DNA of 62,014 bases, from positions 1 through 62,014 of the forward strand of contig QCCX01000007.1 in the NCBI GenBank assembly GCA_003278845.1. The letters run 5' to 3'. Position numbers and translations under genes: made by a program. This document shows positions 1 to 8,773 of the stretch, piece after piece; the first letter of the stretch is position 1, and the number at the start of each line of letters is the position of its first letter. The notes under the pieces are model-generated. The model was given only the letters and a program-made list of their open reading frames with translations. It did not search any database and was not told the DNA's origin. The DNA is from Prochlorococcus sp. AG-347-O22. GTDB taxonomy: Bacteria > Cyanobacteriota > Cyanobacteriia > PCC-6307 > Cyanobiaceae.

Positions 1-1
1 A

Positions 2-79
2 GCAAAATCAATTAAACCTAAAAAAAGAACTGTTAAAGATGAAGTAATAGACGAGGAAGTTGATTCTGATAACAAATAA
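2..79 (+). CDS. C-terminal tail of an unidentified protein (partial)
   Basis: An open frame enters from the left edge and stops at TAA 77-79. The visible 25 residues are a charged, lysine-rich then acidic tail (KPKKRTVKDEVIDEEVDSDNK). The start and the body of the protein lie outside the window, so no family can be assigned. It converges on the glutathione peroxidase gene. Confidence 0.55.
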   Translation, partial: AKSIKPKKRTVKDEVIDEEVDSDNK

Positions 80-209
80 GATTTAAAATTAAGAATGCTA
101 GAAAAGCTTGAATCCTAAAAAAAGGAAACTTTAAAATAATTAGCTTATTTTTAATTAAATATAAAAAATTTTTATTTTTAATATTTTAATTTCAATTATA
201 AAAAGATTG

Positions 210-689
210 TTATGAATCTAAAGCTACTTCTATAGCTGCTATTAAGTTTTCGTCAAACGGTTTAACACCTGGCTTGAATCTTGCAATTACTTTACTATCT
301 TTCCCAATCAGAAACTTCTCGAAATTCCATTCAACATCTCCTTCAGGTTCTACTTTGTTTAGAGTTGTGTATGGTTCTGTTGTGTTGCCTTTGGCATGAA
401 CTTTTTCATAAATTTCAAACTTAACTCCATATTTTGTTGTGCAAAAATCTTTTATTTCTGAAAGAGAGTCGGGTTCTTGTTTTCCGAAATCATTACAAGG
501 GAATGCAAGTATTCTTAGGCCTTTGCTTGAATATAAATCATGCAGCTTTTGAAGATCCTCATACTGAGCGGTATTTCCGCAATAACTAGCTACATTAACA
601 ACTAAAATTACTTCCCCTGAATATTCACCTAGTTTTATGGATGATCCGTCTGCTGAAAGAACAGTAGTATTTTGTACGTCAACTTGCAT
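210..689 (-). CDS. glutathione peroxidase (Cys type)
   Basis: A 159-residue thioredoxin-fold peroxidase that reduces hydroperoxides. The catalytic cysteine is C37 in VASYCGNT, in place of the selenocysteine or cysteine of the family. The tetrad partners are visible as Q71 (FGKQEP) and W121-N122 (EWNFEKFL). The length is normal for bacterial BtuE/GPX proteins and the ATG start leaves no extension. No signal peptide is seen, so it should be cytosolic. Bacterial members usually take electrons from thioredoxin; that is family knowledge, not seen here. It is divergent from the small membrane gene at 835, with a shared 145-bp promoter region. There is no strong terminator downstream. Confidence 0.93.
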   Translation of the reverse strand: MQVDVQNTTVLSADGSSIKLGEYSGEVILVVNVASYCGNTAQYEDLQKLHDLYSSKGLRILAFPCNDFGKQEPDSLSEIKDFCTTKYGVKFEIYEKVHAKGNTTEPYTTLNKVEPEGDVEWNFEKFLIGKDSKVIARFKPGVKPFDENLIAAIEVALDS

Positions 690-834
690 GTCTTAAAAAA
701 TTCACCCCTTGAAGATAGCATTGTATAGACTTTATTGTGTTTAATTTATATGGTAGTTCAGGTTATTTCTTTCATAAGTTTTAATTTTTCATCTATTTAA
801 CCATTTATAATAAATATTATTTATCAGTTTAAAT

Positions 835-1077
835 TTGGACCCTTTAGACCCACTTACTGAAATTATTAATTCCGGTCAAGGTTTTTCGCCTGCAATTGCT
901 TTAGAAAGAATTATTTGGGCAATTATTGGAATTTTTTTTTTAGGAGCCGTTTCAAGATCAATAACTAATAGCATGCGAAATCAAAATTGGTTAGGTAGGA
1001 AATTTTTATTTATTTATTCTAAAGATAAAAAAATTACAGATGATACATCTTCACAACCTTCTGGAGATGACGAATAA
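835..1077 (+). CDS. small membrane protein, unknown
   Basis: An 80-residue protein with one predicted span at about residues 25-43 (ALERIIWAIIGIFFLGAVS). A basic segment and an acidic, hydrophilic tail (SSQPSGDDE) follow. The start is TTG at 835 with no clear Shine-Dalgarno, so the exact N-terminus is uncertain. It lies 11 bp before purT and is probably co-transcribed with it. I recognise no family. Confidence 0.7.
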   Translation: MDPLDPLTEIINSGQGFSPAIALERIIWAIIGIFFLGAVSRSITNSMRNQNWLGRKFLFIYSKDKKITDDTSSQPSGDDE

Positions 1078-1088
1078 GTTTTATATAT

Positions 1089-2264
1089 ATGAAAGAATCA
1101 TTTTTTTCTAAAAAGAGAATTTTATTGCTTGGTAGTGGGGAGCTTGGAAAAGAATTAGTAATAGAATCAAAAAGATTAGGATTAGAAGTTATTGCTATTG
1201 ATCGATATGAAAAAGCTCCTGCAATGCAAGTTGCTGATTATTCAAGAGTAATTGATATGGGAGATAGAAATATTTTAAAAAATGTTATAAAAGAATTTAA
1301 GCCTGACTATGTTGTCCCAGAAATAGAGGCACTTTCAATTGAAGCCCTTAAAGAACTAGAGGATGAAGGATTCAATATTGTTCCCAACGCCAGAACTGTA
1401 GAAATTACAATGAATAGAGATAAAATTAGAGACTTAGCTTCTAGAGATTTAAAAATTAAAACTGCAAAGTTTGATTATATTTTTGAATTTGATGATTTAG
1501 AAAAAAAAGCAGATGAAATTGGATTCCCACTTTTACTTAAGCCTTTAATGAGCTCTTCAGGTAAGGGGCAGAGTTTGGTTGAAACAAAAAATGATTTACA
1601 AAATGCTTGGGAACAGGCACAAGCAAATTCAAGAGGAAAGGTAAAAGGTGTAATTATTGAAGAATTTATTAATTTTGATTTTGAGTTTACTCTGCTAACT
1701 GTAAGAAAAGAAAATGGTGAAAATATTTTTTGTTTACCAATTGGCCATCTTCAATCTAATGGAGACTATCAATGTAGTTGGCAACCCATAGAGATCAAGG
1801 AGTCCTTAATTATTGAAGCTAAGAGAATGACAAGTAGAATATTAAATAACCTTAATGGAGCTGGATTATACGGAGTAGAGTTTTTTATAAAAGGAAGTGA
1901 GGTTATATTTTCAGAACTATCTCCAAGACCACACGACACTGGTATGGTTACATTAGTTAGTCAAAATATTAATGAATTTGAATTACATTTAAGGGCTTTT
2001 TTAAATTTACCAATACCGAATATAGATCTAATAGAACCATCTGCAACCAGAGTTATACTTTCTAATCAAGAGTATCTAAATCCTATTTATGAGGGTATAA
2101 ATGAAGCATTAGAATTTGAAAAGACTAAAGTGCTCATATTTGGCAAACCAGTTTCCAGAAAAGGCAGAAGAATGGGTGTTGTTCTCTCATCAAATTCTGA
2201 CATTAATTTGGCTAGAAAAAATGCAGATGAAGCTGCTCGTAAAATAAAAGTCAGTACTACATAA
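1089..2264 (+). CDS. purT: formate-dependent phosphoribosylglycinamide formyltransferase (PurT)
   Basis: A 391-residue ATP-grasp enzyme that makes formyl-GAR from GAR, formate and ATP, the third step of purine synthesis. The N-terminal substrate domain begins with the glycine-rich ILLLGSGELGKEL and IDRYEKAPAMQVAD. The central ATP-grasp domain contains FPLLLKPLMSSSGKGQS and VIIEEFINFDFEFTLL. The metal and ATP region carries FSELSPRPHDTGMVTL. The length matches E. coli PurT (392), so it appears complete and soluble. It is preceded by the 80-residue membrane protein gene and followed by a small unrelated gene. Confidence 0.96.
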   Translation: MKESFFSKKRILLLGSGELGKELVIESKRLGLEVIAIDRYEKAPAMQVADYSRVIDMGDRNILKNVIKEFKPDYVVPEIEALSIEALKELEDEGFNIVPNARTVEITMNRDKIRDLASRDLKIKTAKFDYIFEFDDLEKKADEIGFPLLLKPLMSSSGKGQSLVETKNDLQNAWEQAQANSRGKVKGVIIEEFINFDFEFTLLTVRKENGENIFCLPIGHLQSNGDYQCSWQPIEIKESLIIEAKRMTSRILNNLNGAGLYGVEFFIKGSEVIFSELSPRPHDTGMVTLVSQNINEFELHLRAFLNLPIPNIDLIEPSATRVILSNQEYLNPIYEGINEALEFEKTKVLIFGKPVSRKGRRMGVVLSSNSDINLARKNADEAARKIKVSTT

Positions 2265-2357
2265 ATATTAAATAAAAATAACGAAAAAAATACTTATTTC
2301 CTTTGTTTTTGTTCTATGTCTCTCTGGGTATTATTTGAGTATGTTCACTATTTTACA

Positions 2358-2558
2358 ATGATAGAAAATTATAAAGGTTGGGATATAACTTTAAATTGGG
2401 ATAATAAAGATTATCTCGAGAGGCATACTACTAAAAGTAATTTTTTTAATCAAAAGGAAAAATGGATTGGTGTTCACTTAAATGGTGAAAAAATCTATGG
2501 TTCTTCTCTAAAAGAAATTAGGCATATTATTGATTATCCTAGTTTGCATGCAAAGTAG
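2358..2558 (+). CDS. small hypothetical protein
   Basis: A 66-residue soluble protein beginning MIENYKGWDITLNWDNK. A longer frame opens at 2316, but the first 14 residues look like translated leader, so I prefer the internal ATG at 2358. The N-terminal half is rich in aromatic residues, and the middle reads KWIGVHLNGEKIYG. It converges on a minus-strand micro-gene 12 bp away. No known family or partner is recognisable. Confidence 0.6.
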   Translation: MIENYKGWDITLNWDNKDYLERHTTKSNFFNQKEKWIGVHLNGEKIYGSSLKEIRHIIDYPSLHAK

Positions 2559-2570
2559 GTTAAAAGATTT

Positions 2571-2732
2571 TTAATTATCCTGATTATTTTCATTATCTTC
2601 AATTAGTTCATTAGCAAGCTTTCTTAAATCTCCCTTAATCGAAACCCATGTAAAGGCGATTATAAAAATTGAAGCAGATATTGCAACAGTGATTTTTTCG
2701 ATAGGTGACATTCCAAGTGCAATAGCAAACAT
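2571..2732 (-). CDS. 53-residue single-span membrane micro-protein
   Basis: Found by reading the minus strand: ATG at 2730-2732, TAA at 2571-2573. The protein starts MFAIALGMSPIEKITVAISA, continues through a hydrophobic span (about residues 14-30, ending FTWVSIKG), and ends in an acidic Asn/Glu-rich tail. The hydrophobic-then-charged layout and the snug fit between its neighbours suggest a real gene. Function unknown. Confidence 0.55.
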   Translation of the reverse strand: MFAIALGMSPIEKITVAISASIFIIAFTWVSIKGDLRKLANELIEDNENNQDN

Positions 2733-2896
2733 TTCAAACTAAATACTAATTATTCATTATATTGAATTTTTTTAAATAGTTAGAATCAATTTTTTTTTTG
2801 CAATGATATTTAATTAATCAAAATATAATAAATAAAATTTAAATTACTTATTTATTTATTGTTTCTGATTTCAATTTTATTCAGTAAGATTAATTT

Positions 2897-3118
2897 ATGG
2901 AAAAAAAAAAGTGCCCCCAATGTAAAAATTTAATTTTAAAAACTTCCCCAACATGTTTATATTGTGGTAGACCTAATAAATTTATAACTAAAGAATACGT
3001 AAATAAAAAGTGGAATAAAGATAATAGTAAAAATGTATTTGATTATATTTTTATTAATAAGTATATTGTCTTTTTTTTAATATTAATTTTTACAATCTTT
3101 ATTATTAAATTTAGTTAA
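2897..3118 (+). CDS. zinc-ribbon protein with C-terminal membrane anchor
   Basis: A 73-residue protein. The N-terminus holds two CxxC knuckles (KKCPQCKN and TCLYCGRPN), typical of a short zinc ribbon. A basic linker leads to a C-terminal span at about residues 53-71 (KYIVFFLILIFTIFIIKF). This is a tail-anchored layout with the ribbon in the cytoplasm. Substrate and role cannot be read from the sequence. It converges on pepN. Confidence 0.65.
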   Translation: MEKKKCPQCKNLILKTSPTCLYCGRPNKFITKEYVNKKWNKDNSKNVFDYIFINKYIVFFLILIFTIFIIKFS

Positions 3119-3132
3119 ATATCATCAAATAA

Positions 3133-5739
3133 TCACTCTATAATTGCATCTAAAACTTCTTTAGTATTTTTTGATATTTTATTTTTTTTAATCTGCTTTA
3201 TTGTTTCTATCATATTACTTTTGTAAGGCTCTGAATAATAATTATATCTACTAAATACTTTTACAAAACGGGAAATTACTATTGGATTTAATTTATCAAA
3301 TTCAACTATCTTTTTTGCAATATATTCATAACCAGAACCATCAATTGCATGAAAAGTACTATTTCTTGTTACGAATGTATTTAATATAGCTCTTAAAGTG
3401 TTTGGTGATTTTGAATCAAAAAACTTATTTTCAAATAATTTTTCAATGCTTCTTGTTTTTTCATCAATTTCTATGGATGCATTAAATGAGAACCAACTGT
3501 CTAAAACGACACTATTATTTTTCCATTTATTGAAGAATATATTTGAAATAATTTTTCTTTCAGGACAATTAATTCTACTGAAAGAATTCATTGCAGCTTT
3601 TGCTAGCGTCATCGAATTACTATCGACATAATTAATTATTTTGCCTTTAATTTCCCGATCATCACTGTATAAGAGTAGTTTCCAAATAGTTTCGATTAGT
3701 TTTCTTTCATTTTTACCTTCTGGCCAAACTTTATCTAGAGTTTTTTCTATTTCTTGCAGCTTAAAATGTAATTCTTCTTTTAATTTGGTACCGAATAAAT
3801 GATTTAATTCGTCTATAGTTTTATATATCTTTAAAGGGTCTATATTTTCTATCTCCGATTCAATTTCAGCAAATGTCGGAATACTTAGTAATTCTGATAA
3901 AAGGGTTAAATTAATATCTTTATTTTTTATAAATGGTTTTAAGGTGCTTATTAATTTATTTTCAACTTTATGATCTGGTTTTTCATCTAATCTGCATAAA
4001 ATAATTTTTTTATAAAATACTTTTACAGTATTAGAAAGTGTAAAAAAATCTTTTTCATAGTTTAAGATTAAAAATTTTTCATCCAAGGTAGTGTCTGATT
4101 CCCATTCAACAGGTGAAGAGAATTCGCGAAAATAAGTTACTAAAGGAATTTGCATGTTAGATCTTACATTCCTAAAAATGAATTCTTGTTTTTTTGTTTT
4201 TAAAACAACTGTTTTTTCTATGGTTTTATTATCACTGCAAAATATTGCCAGATTTATAGGAATTATTAGAGGTAAATCATTATTTGGGTTCTTCTTTATT
4301 GGATTACTTTGCGAGGCTTCAATTGTAAGTTTTTCGCCTGTTTGATCCCAAATTCTTTTGAATTTAACTTTTGGTGTCCCATTTTGCTTGTACCAGATTT
4401 TAAACTTTTCAGGATCGATTTCCTTATTCTGCTCTAAAATTTTATCGACAAATTGGTCTATTGTTGCTGCCTTTCCATCATATTTTGAGATGTAATTACT
4501 AAATCCTTTATAGAAATTTTCATCTTTTACAAGCTTATTAAGCATTCTAATTATTTCTGCACCTTTCTCGTAAATCGTGGTCGTATAAAAATTATCTATT
4601 TCTTGATATTTTTCCGGCATTACAGGATGTGATGTTGGACCAGAATCCTCTCTAAATTGATTTCTTCTAAGAAATTTCGCATCATCAAGTCTCTTGATTT
4701 CACGATTATGAATGTCTGCAGTGAATTGTTGATCTCTGAATACTGTTAAACCCTCTTTTAGAGATAGTTGAAACCAATCCCTACAAGTCACTCTATTCCC
4801 CGTCCAATTATGGAAGTATTCATGGGCGATCACACCCTCTATTCTTTCTAATTCTTCATCAGTTGTTGTTTCAGAATTAGCGAGTATTAGTTTTGAGTTG
4901 AAAATATTGAGACTTTTATTTTCCATTGCTCCCATATTAAAGTGCCTGACTGCAACAATATTGAACAATGACAAATCGTATTCAAGGTTATATTTATCCT
5001 CGTCCCACTTCATAGATTTCTTTAAGGAACTTATTGCATGTTGAACATATTTTTCATCGCCATACTCAACATAAATATTTATTTTTACTTTTTTATTCGA
5101 TTTTGTTATGAAATTATCTTTTACACAATTAAGTTTCCCTGCTACCAATGCAAATAGATATGAGGGTTTCGGATATGGGTCTTCCCAAATTATTTCATGT
5201 CGATTATTTGCAAGATTATGTTCTTTTACGACGTTACCATTTGAAAGTAAGATAGGGTAATCATTCTTGTCTGCCTCAATTCTCACGGTGTATTTGCTTA
5301 AGATATCAGGCCTATCAGAGTGAAAACTTATTCTTCTAAATCCCTCCGCCTCACATTGCGTAGTTATAATTCCATTGCTCTCATACATTCCTAAAAGGGA
5401 TGTATTTTCCTTCGGTTTTATTATTCCTTCTATTTTTAATATAAAATTATCTTTGTTTATATTTTCAATTTTTAAGTTATTTTTTTGCTGTTTGTAGTAT
5501 TCCTTTTCCAGTAGTGAGTCATCTATAAATATTTTTTTTATTAAAATCTCCGTACCATCAAGAGTTAGATTTCTGGTATTCTTATTTTTTTTTACCAATT
5601 TTAGTTTGGTCGTAACATTTACAGCATTTTTCTTAATTACGAAGTCCAAAAAGATTTCTGGAATTTCATAATCAAAAACTTTGTAATCTTCAAGTTTTAC
5701 ATATCTTGAAATATTATTTTGGTTATTTGGATTGTTCAT
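3133..5739 (-). CDS. pepN: aminopeptidase N (M1 family)
   Basis: An 868-residue gluzincin metallopeptidase that removes N-terminal residues from peptides in the cytoplasm. The exopeptidase motif GAMEN is at 270-274. The zinc site is H306-E307-Y-F-H310, with the third ligand E329 in SLKEGLT, the expected 18-residue spacing. The length and the domain layout (beta-rich N domain, thermolysin-like core, helical C domain) fit E. coli-type PepN (870). There is no signal peptide. It lies 50 bp downstream of a small secreted-protein gene on the same strand and may be co-transcribed. Confidence 0.95.
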   Translation of the reverse strand: MNNPNNQNNISRYVKLEDYKVFDYEIPEIFLDFVIKKNAVNVTTKLKLVKKNKNTRNLTLDGTEILIKKIFIDDSLLEKEYYKQQKNNLKIENINKDNFILKIEGIIKPKENTSLLGMYESNGIITTQCEAEGFRRISFHSDRPDILSKYTVRIEADKNDYPILLSNGNVVKEHNLANNRHEIIWEDPYPKPSYLFALVAGKLNCVKDNFITKSNKKVKINIYVEYGDEKYVQHAISSLKKSMKWDEDKYNLEYDLSLFNIVAVRHFNMGAMENKSLNIFNSKLILANSETTTDEELERIEGVIAHEYFHNWTGNRVTCRDWFQLSLKEGLTVFRDQQFTADIHNREIKRLDDAKFLRRNQFREDSGPTSHPVMPEKYQEIDNFYTTTIYEKGAEIIRMLNKLVKDENFYKGFSNYISKYDGKAATIDQFVDKILEQNKEIDPEKFKIWYKQNGTPKVKFKRIWDQTGEKLTIEASQSNPIKKNPNNDLPLIIPINLAIFCSDNKTIEKTVVLKTKKQEFIFRNVRSNMQIPLVTYFREFSSPVEWESDTTLDEKFLILNYEKDFFTLSNTVKVFYKKIILCRLDEKPDHKVENKLISTLKPFIKNKDINLTLLSELLSIPTFAEIESEIENIDPLKIYKTIDELNHLFGTKLKEELHFKLQEIEKTLDKVWPEGKNERKLIETIWKLLLYSDDREIKGKIINYVDSNSMTLAKAAMNSFSRINCPERKIISNIFFNKWKNNSVVLDSWFSFNASIEIDEKTRSIEKLFENKFFDSKSPNTLRAILNTFVTRNSTFHAIDGSGYEYIAKKIVEFDKLNPIVISRFVKVFSRYNYYSEPYKSNMIETIKQIKKNKISKNTKEVLDAIIE

Positions 5740-5789
5740 TTTTACAAAGAAGTTCAGAAGTTAAAAGATTTAGAATACTTATTTTGAAA

Positions 5790-6155
5790 TTATAAGTTTG
5801 GCTTATTACCTTCTGTTTCACAAAAATGTGTTTTAATATCCCCAGTAGGTAGTAATTCGTATAAAGAAGGATTATTAATATCAGGCGATCCGTCCTTATT
5901 AAATTGATATCTCCAGTCCCATTTTTTATCTGTAAAGGAAATATAATCTTTTCTTAGAGAATATGGGAGCATTAGCTTTTTTTTATTCCAATTAATATTT
6001 ATAAATGCTCCTGGTTTTAACTCAGATATCTTTTCTACTTTGGAAAAGTCACCATTAATATTATTTCTCATTACAAGATTAAGCTTTGCATTTTCACATA
6101 CATAGCTACTATTTAAAGCTAATAAAAGTATTGAGGTAATAAAAAATGAATGAAT
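5790..6155 (-). CDS. small secreted protein, probably using an ATT start
   Basis: From the first ATG (6071) the protein is 93 residues and begins abruptly. In-frame upstream codons encode a convincing signal-peptide core (IHSFFITSILLLALNSSYVC). The frame is closed by a TAA just upstream, and no ATG, GTG or TTG lies between it and the core. ATT at 6153-6155 sits 9 nt after a perfect AAGGAG, so I extend the gene to 6155 (121 residues). The mature part is about 95 residues with aromatic-rich segments (KKWDWRYQF) and two cysteines flanking the domain. No family recognised. Confidence 0.6.
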   Translation of the reverse strand: MHSFFITSILLLALNSSYVCENAKLNLVMRNNINGDFSKVEKISELKPGAFININWNKKKLMLPYSLRKDYISFTDKKWDWRYQFNKDGSPDINNPSLYELLPTGDIKTHFCETEGNKPNL

Positions 6156-6164
6156 TTTTTTGAG

Positions 6165-6170
6165 CTCCTT
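6165..6170 (-). promoter_or_regulatory. Shine-Dalgarno AAGGAG supporting an ATT start
   Basis: AAGGAG on the minus strand, 9 nt before the ATT at 6155. It is the strongest ribosome-binding site in this area and has no ATG, GTG or TTG at the right distance. It is therefore the main evidence for the non-canonical start of the secreted-protein gene. Confidence 0.6.
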
Positions 6171-6227
6171 TTAAAGTAGATTTACTTTCAAGCTGAATGA
6201 CTTAATTAAAGATCTTTTTGAATCGAC

Positions 6228-6944
6228 TTAAATCATAATAGATTGCATACTCTTTAGATCTACAAGATTACAATTTAATGCTTCTTCGTAATCCTGAACT
6301 GAAATAAAATTATTTAAAAAACCTGAATATTTTGCATCTCCGCCTATGGTGCTTGAAAGTATATATTTTGGATTGAATTTGTTAATCAATTTAGGGATTA
6401 CATCAGCACCTTTTACAAAAGAACCAATTAGGGGTAATTCTAAATTTTTTGTAGGAGTAATGACTGCATCAAGACTTTGCTTTTTTAGATTTTCATCAAG
6501 ATATCCATGGGGTTCTATATAAAAACCATTATCTTGATAGTCTTTAACAATATATCCGTTTTCTATTTGTGGCACTGGAGCCCCAGCAGTTGCTTCAAAA
6601 CTTAAATTAAAAAGATTTGTCCTTTCAGTTGGCTTAAGCATTTTAATTGAACTAAAACCAATTTTTTTTAATGTTTCAACAGCACTTTTAGGGCAAATTA
6701 TAGGAATATCCTTTCTGAACATTTCTAGTGTTGGAACATGACAGTGGTCAGGTAATCCTTGTGTTAACAAAACAATATCAATTTTTTTATCTATTGAAAT
6801 TTCTTTTTCTAATGATCCTTTAAAAAACCAGTCACCTGGAGGAAATATTAAATCTCCCTTGAGCCAAGGATCAATAATTAAATTAGTTTTTTTAAATTTT
6901 ATAAGCCAACCATTTGAGCCAAGGTAGGTCGCTTCAAAAGTCAT
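6228..6944 (-). CDS. metallo-beta-lactamase-fold protein with altered metal motif
   Basis: A 238-residue protein of the plant/cyanobacterial MBL-like family. It opens with the typical TYLGSNGWLIKF strand pair and IIDPWL. The HxHxDH motif region reads LLTQGLPDHCH (residues 59-69). The two leading histidines are Gln62 and Leu64; D66, H67 and H69 remain. The same TQ-x-L-x-DH variant is what I recall for the plant homologues, so this is probably a family trait and not decay. The substrate is unknown. It is soluble with no signal peptide, and stands alone between small genes. Confidence 0.75.
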   Translation of the reverse strand: MTFEATYLGSNGWLIKFKKTNLIIDPWLKGDLIFPPGDWFFKGSLEKEISIDKKIDIVLLTQGLPDHCHVPTLEMFRKDIPIICPKSAVETLKKIGFSSIKMLKPTERTNLFNLSFEATAGAPVPQIENGYIVKDYQDNGFYIEPHGYLDENLKKQSLDAVITPTKNLELPLIGSFVKGADVIPKLINKFNPKYILSSTIGGDAKYSGFLNNFISVQDYEEALNCNLVDLKSMQSIMI

Positions 6945-7010
6945 TATGGATTAATTGTTTTATTAGACTATAAGGTAATTTTGGCTTTATCGAGAAATTA
7001 CTAATTTAGA

Positions 7011-7313
7011 TTAGTTTGCTTCATTTAAGATTTGAAATGACTTTCTTTTTAGATTAAATATTAAAACTTGATTATCTTTATAACTAATCTCAAAGTTTTC
7101 TTTTTCTAGCATTTGAATTGGTATTAGAGCTAATCCTCCTGTTCCTGAAAATATGATTGGCATGGTGCTATTTTTAGTCCCATTCATTTTTTGTAGGTCA
7201 ATAGCTTGAGAAACTATTTTTCTGGCTTTATCAAATCCGTAGTCCTCTATTAATTCAGGCCATAAAAAATTAACTAGTTCATATTTCGAAAACTCAATTT
7301 GTACTGTTTTCAT
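7011..7313 (-). CDS. hypothetical protein
   Basis: A 100-residue soluble protein beginning MKTVQIEFSKYELVNFLWPE, with a central glycine-rich turn (IIFSGTGGLALIP) and a basic C-terminus. It sits 41 bp downstream of a 61-residue gene on the same strand, and the two may form a small operon. I do not recognise a family. Confidence 0.6.
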   Translation of the reverse strand: MKTVQIEFSKYELVNFLWPELIEDYGFDKARKIVSQAIDLQKMNGTKNSTMPIIFSGTGGLALIPIQMLEKENFEISYKDNQVLIFNLKRKSFQILNEAN

Positions 7314-7354
7314 TAAAAAATAATAGAGATATAGTGATTAATTACGATATTTAC

Positions 7355-7540
7355 TTAATTACTATTTTTAAACCTATCCATGACTAGTTGCAACATATCA
7401 ACTACATCACCATCAGTTAAATTTAAATCCTTCTTTAAATCATTGCAAGTTAAATTCATTTCAAGTGCCGCTTCAGCCATATGATTAACTTTTTGGTTGT
7501 TACCGCCCAATGAAATAAAGGGATTGAAGTTTTCTATCAT
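7355..7540 (-). CDS. small hypothetical protein
   Basis: A 61-residue acidic, helical protein with ATG start and a normal stop. The C-terminal half (DLKKDLNLTDGDVVDMLQ) looks like a helix-turn-helix or helical hairpin, but it is too short to assign. It is upstream of the 100-residue gene on the same strand. Confidence 0.55.
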   Translation of the reverse strand: MIENFNPFISLGGNNQKVNHMAEAALEMNLTCNDLKKDLNLTDGDVVDMLQLVMDRFKNSN

Positions 7541-7641
7541 TTAATACTTGTTGATACCACCTAGTTCTAGCTAAGAAATAATTAATTATCATTTATTGAT
7601 ACAGAAGCTTATAAATATGTTATTTAATATTTAGAAAGTTT

Positions 7642-8028
7642 TTACCTTTTAACTAAGGATATTGATATACCCTTTGATATCAATGCGAATCTTCTTGCTC
7701 TGACTAGTAAAGGAAATATCAAATTTGTTCGTTTATTTGATTTAAACACTCTAGAAAGTAACAAAAGTAAACTACTTGAGGGATTATTTATCTGTTTGCA
7801 AATAGTATTTATTGCATCTGCCCCATGAAAGATCTCTTCATCTTTTAGGAGAATAGCTCCTTTATCTAGGTCATAACCTTTATCTAGGAAGGATTTAATT
7901 AGAGTTAAATTTTTACGACCATCAACAATTTTAATATTATTTAACTTGCTTTTTATCTCAAGGAGCTCAGCAAAATGATTGCAGAATGGGCATTCTCCAT
8001 CGTAAACAAAGGTATAATTGGAAGTCAT
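7642..8028 (-). CDS. DCC-family (DUF393) thiol-disulfide oxidoreductase-like protein
   Basis: A 128-residue protein with the family signature at its N-terminus: VYDGECPFCNHF, CxxC being C13 and C16. The DUF393 pattern continues with GADAINTIC and a basic C-terminal region. Members have a thioredoxin-like fold and are presumed to act in disulfide exchange, mostly without proven substrates. No signal peptide, so probably cytosolic. Divergent from the small membrane gene near 8229. Confidence 0.82.
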   Translation of the reverse strand: MTSNYTFVYDGECPFCNHFAELLEIKSKLNNIKIVDGRKNLTLIKSFLDKGYDLDKGAILLKDEEIFHGADAINTICKQINNPSSSLLLLLSRVFKSNKRTNLIFPLLVRARRFALISKGISISLVKR

Positions 8029-8228
8029 TAGAAAAAAACAGTTTTGATGGTCTAAAAGTGTGCCAACAAAATACTAACGCCTTGATAATAAAACAAATAA
8101 TAAAAATTTTGTGGATTTTTTTAAAGGGATAGTTAAGCGATTCTAATAATTACGAAGAAATGTCTCAATATAGGTATATTTTTCATAAAAATCTGTATGC
8201 TAACTCGGAGATATTATGTTTTAAAATC

Positions 8229-8366
8229 ATGAATTTATTAGCTTCTTTTGCTTTAGGTGGTTTCAATCCATGGGCAGCAGGCTTTGGAATTGGTTCTTTA
8301 GTCCTTTTTGGTCTTGTTGGTCTTGTGGCAGGTCCAAACCTAAAGAATTTTGACCCTGATGCATAA
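8229..8366 (+). CDS. 45-residue single-span membrane protein
   Basis: A longer frame opens at 8160, but the hydrophobic protein proper starts at ATG 8229. It begins MNLLASFALGGFNPWAAGFG, followed by a Gly/Leu/Val-rich span and a short polar end NLKNFDPDA. The size and layout resemble the small subunits of thylakoid complexes, but I recognise no specific family. A clear intrinsic terminator follows 25 bp after the stop, suggesting a monocistronic, well-expressed unit. Confidence 0.6.
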   Translation: MNLLASFALGGFNPWAAGFGIGSLVLFGLVGLVAGPNLKNFDPDA

Positions 8367-8391
8367 ATCAGCATATTTAATATAGATTTTA

Positions 8392-8417
8392 AAAGACTCA
8401 TTTGAGTCTTTTTTTTT
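8392..8417 (+). terminator. intrinsic terminator
   Basis: AAAGACTC, a 4-nt ATTT loop, GAGTCTTT, then a run of T. The 8-bp perfect stem is followed by a long T tract on the plus strand, directly after the 45-residue membrane-protein gene. Confidence 0.85.
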
Positions 8418-8471
8418 GCGGTTTTTTAAATTTATTTTTAGAATCAAACATAATTATATTCCGACAAAGAA

Positions 8472-8741
8472 ATGTTGTTAAATCCTTTTTATCCATTTAC
8501 TTTTTTGAAAATCTCTTCTCTTAAAGCTACTATTGTTTTTCTATCAATACTTTTAATTAAATCTAATTTGCTTAGATTAAAAGGGGGACTAATAGGAGGT
8601 CTTTTTGCATTGATACTTATATTTGGGATTTTTGCCTCTAGTACCATAGCTTTAGGATCTTTAGTTTATGCCTATCGATTAAAGAAGAATGCTAATTCTG
8701 ATGATAATCAAATGCAGGATTTAGAAACTATTAATGTTTAA
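8472..8741 (+). CDS. small membrane protein, unknown
   Basis: An 89-residue protein with two hydrophobic stretches (about residues 18-30 and 38-66; the latter includes GGLIGGLFALILIFGIF). The tail is polar and acidic. The first 15 residues may be leader if an internal start is used. It lies after the terminator at 8417, so it needs its own promoter. No family recognised. Confidence 0.55.
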   Translation: MLLNPFYPFTFLKISSLKATIVFLSILLIKSNLLRLKGGLIGGLFALILIFGIFASSTIALGSLVYAYRLKKNANSDDNQMQDLETINV

Positions 8742-8773
8742 GATATTTTGTGAATCAAATTCAATTGGATAAC

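Noticed and set aside
8183..8401. 72-residue minus-strand ORF
   Set aside because: It lies opposite the 45-residue membrane gene and runs into that gene's terminator stem.
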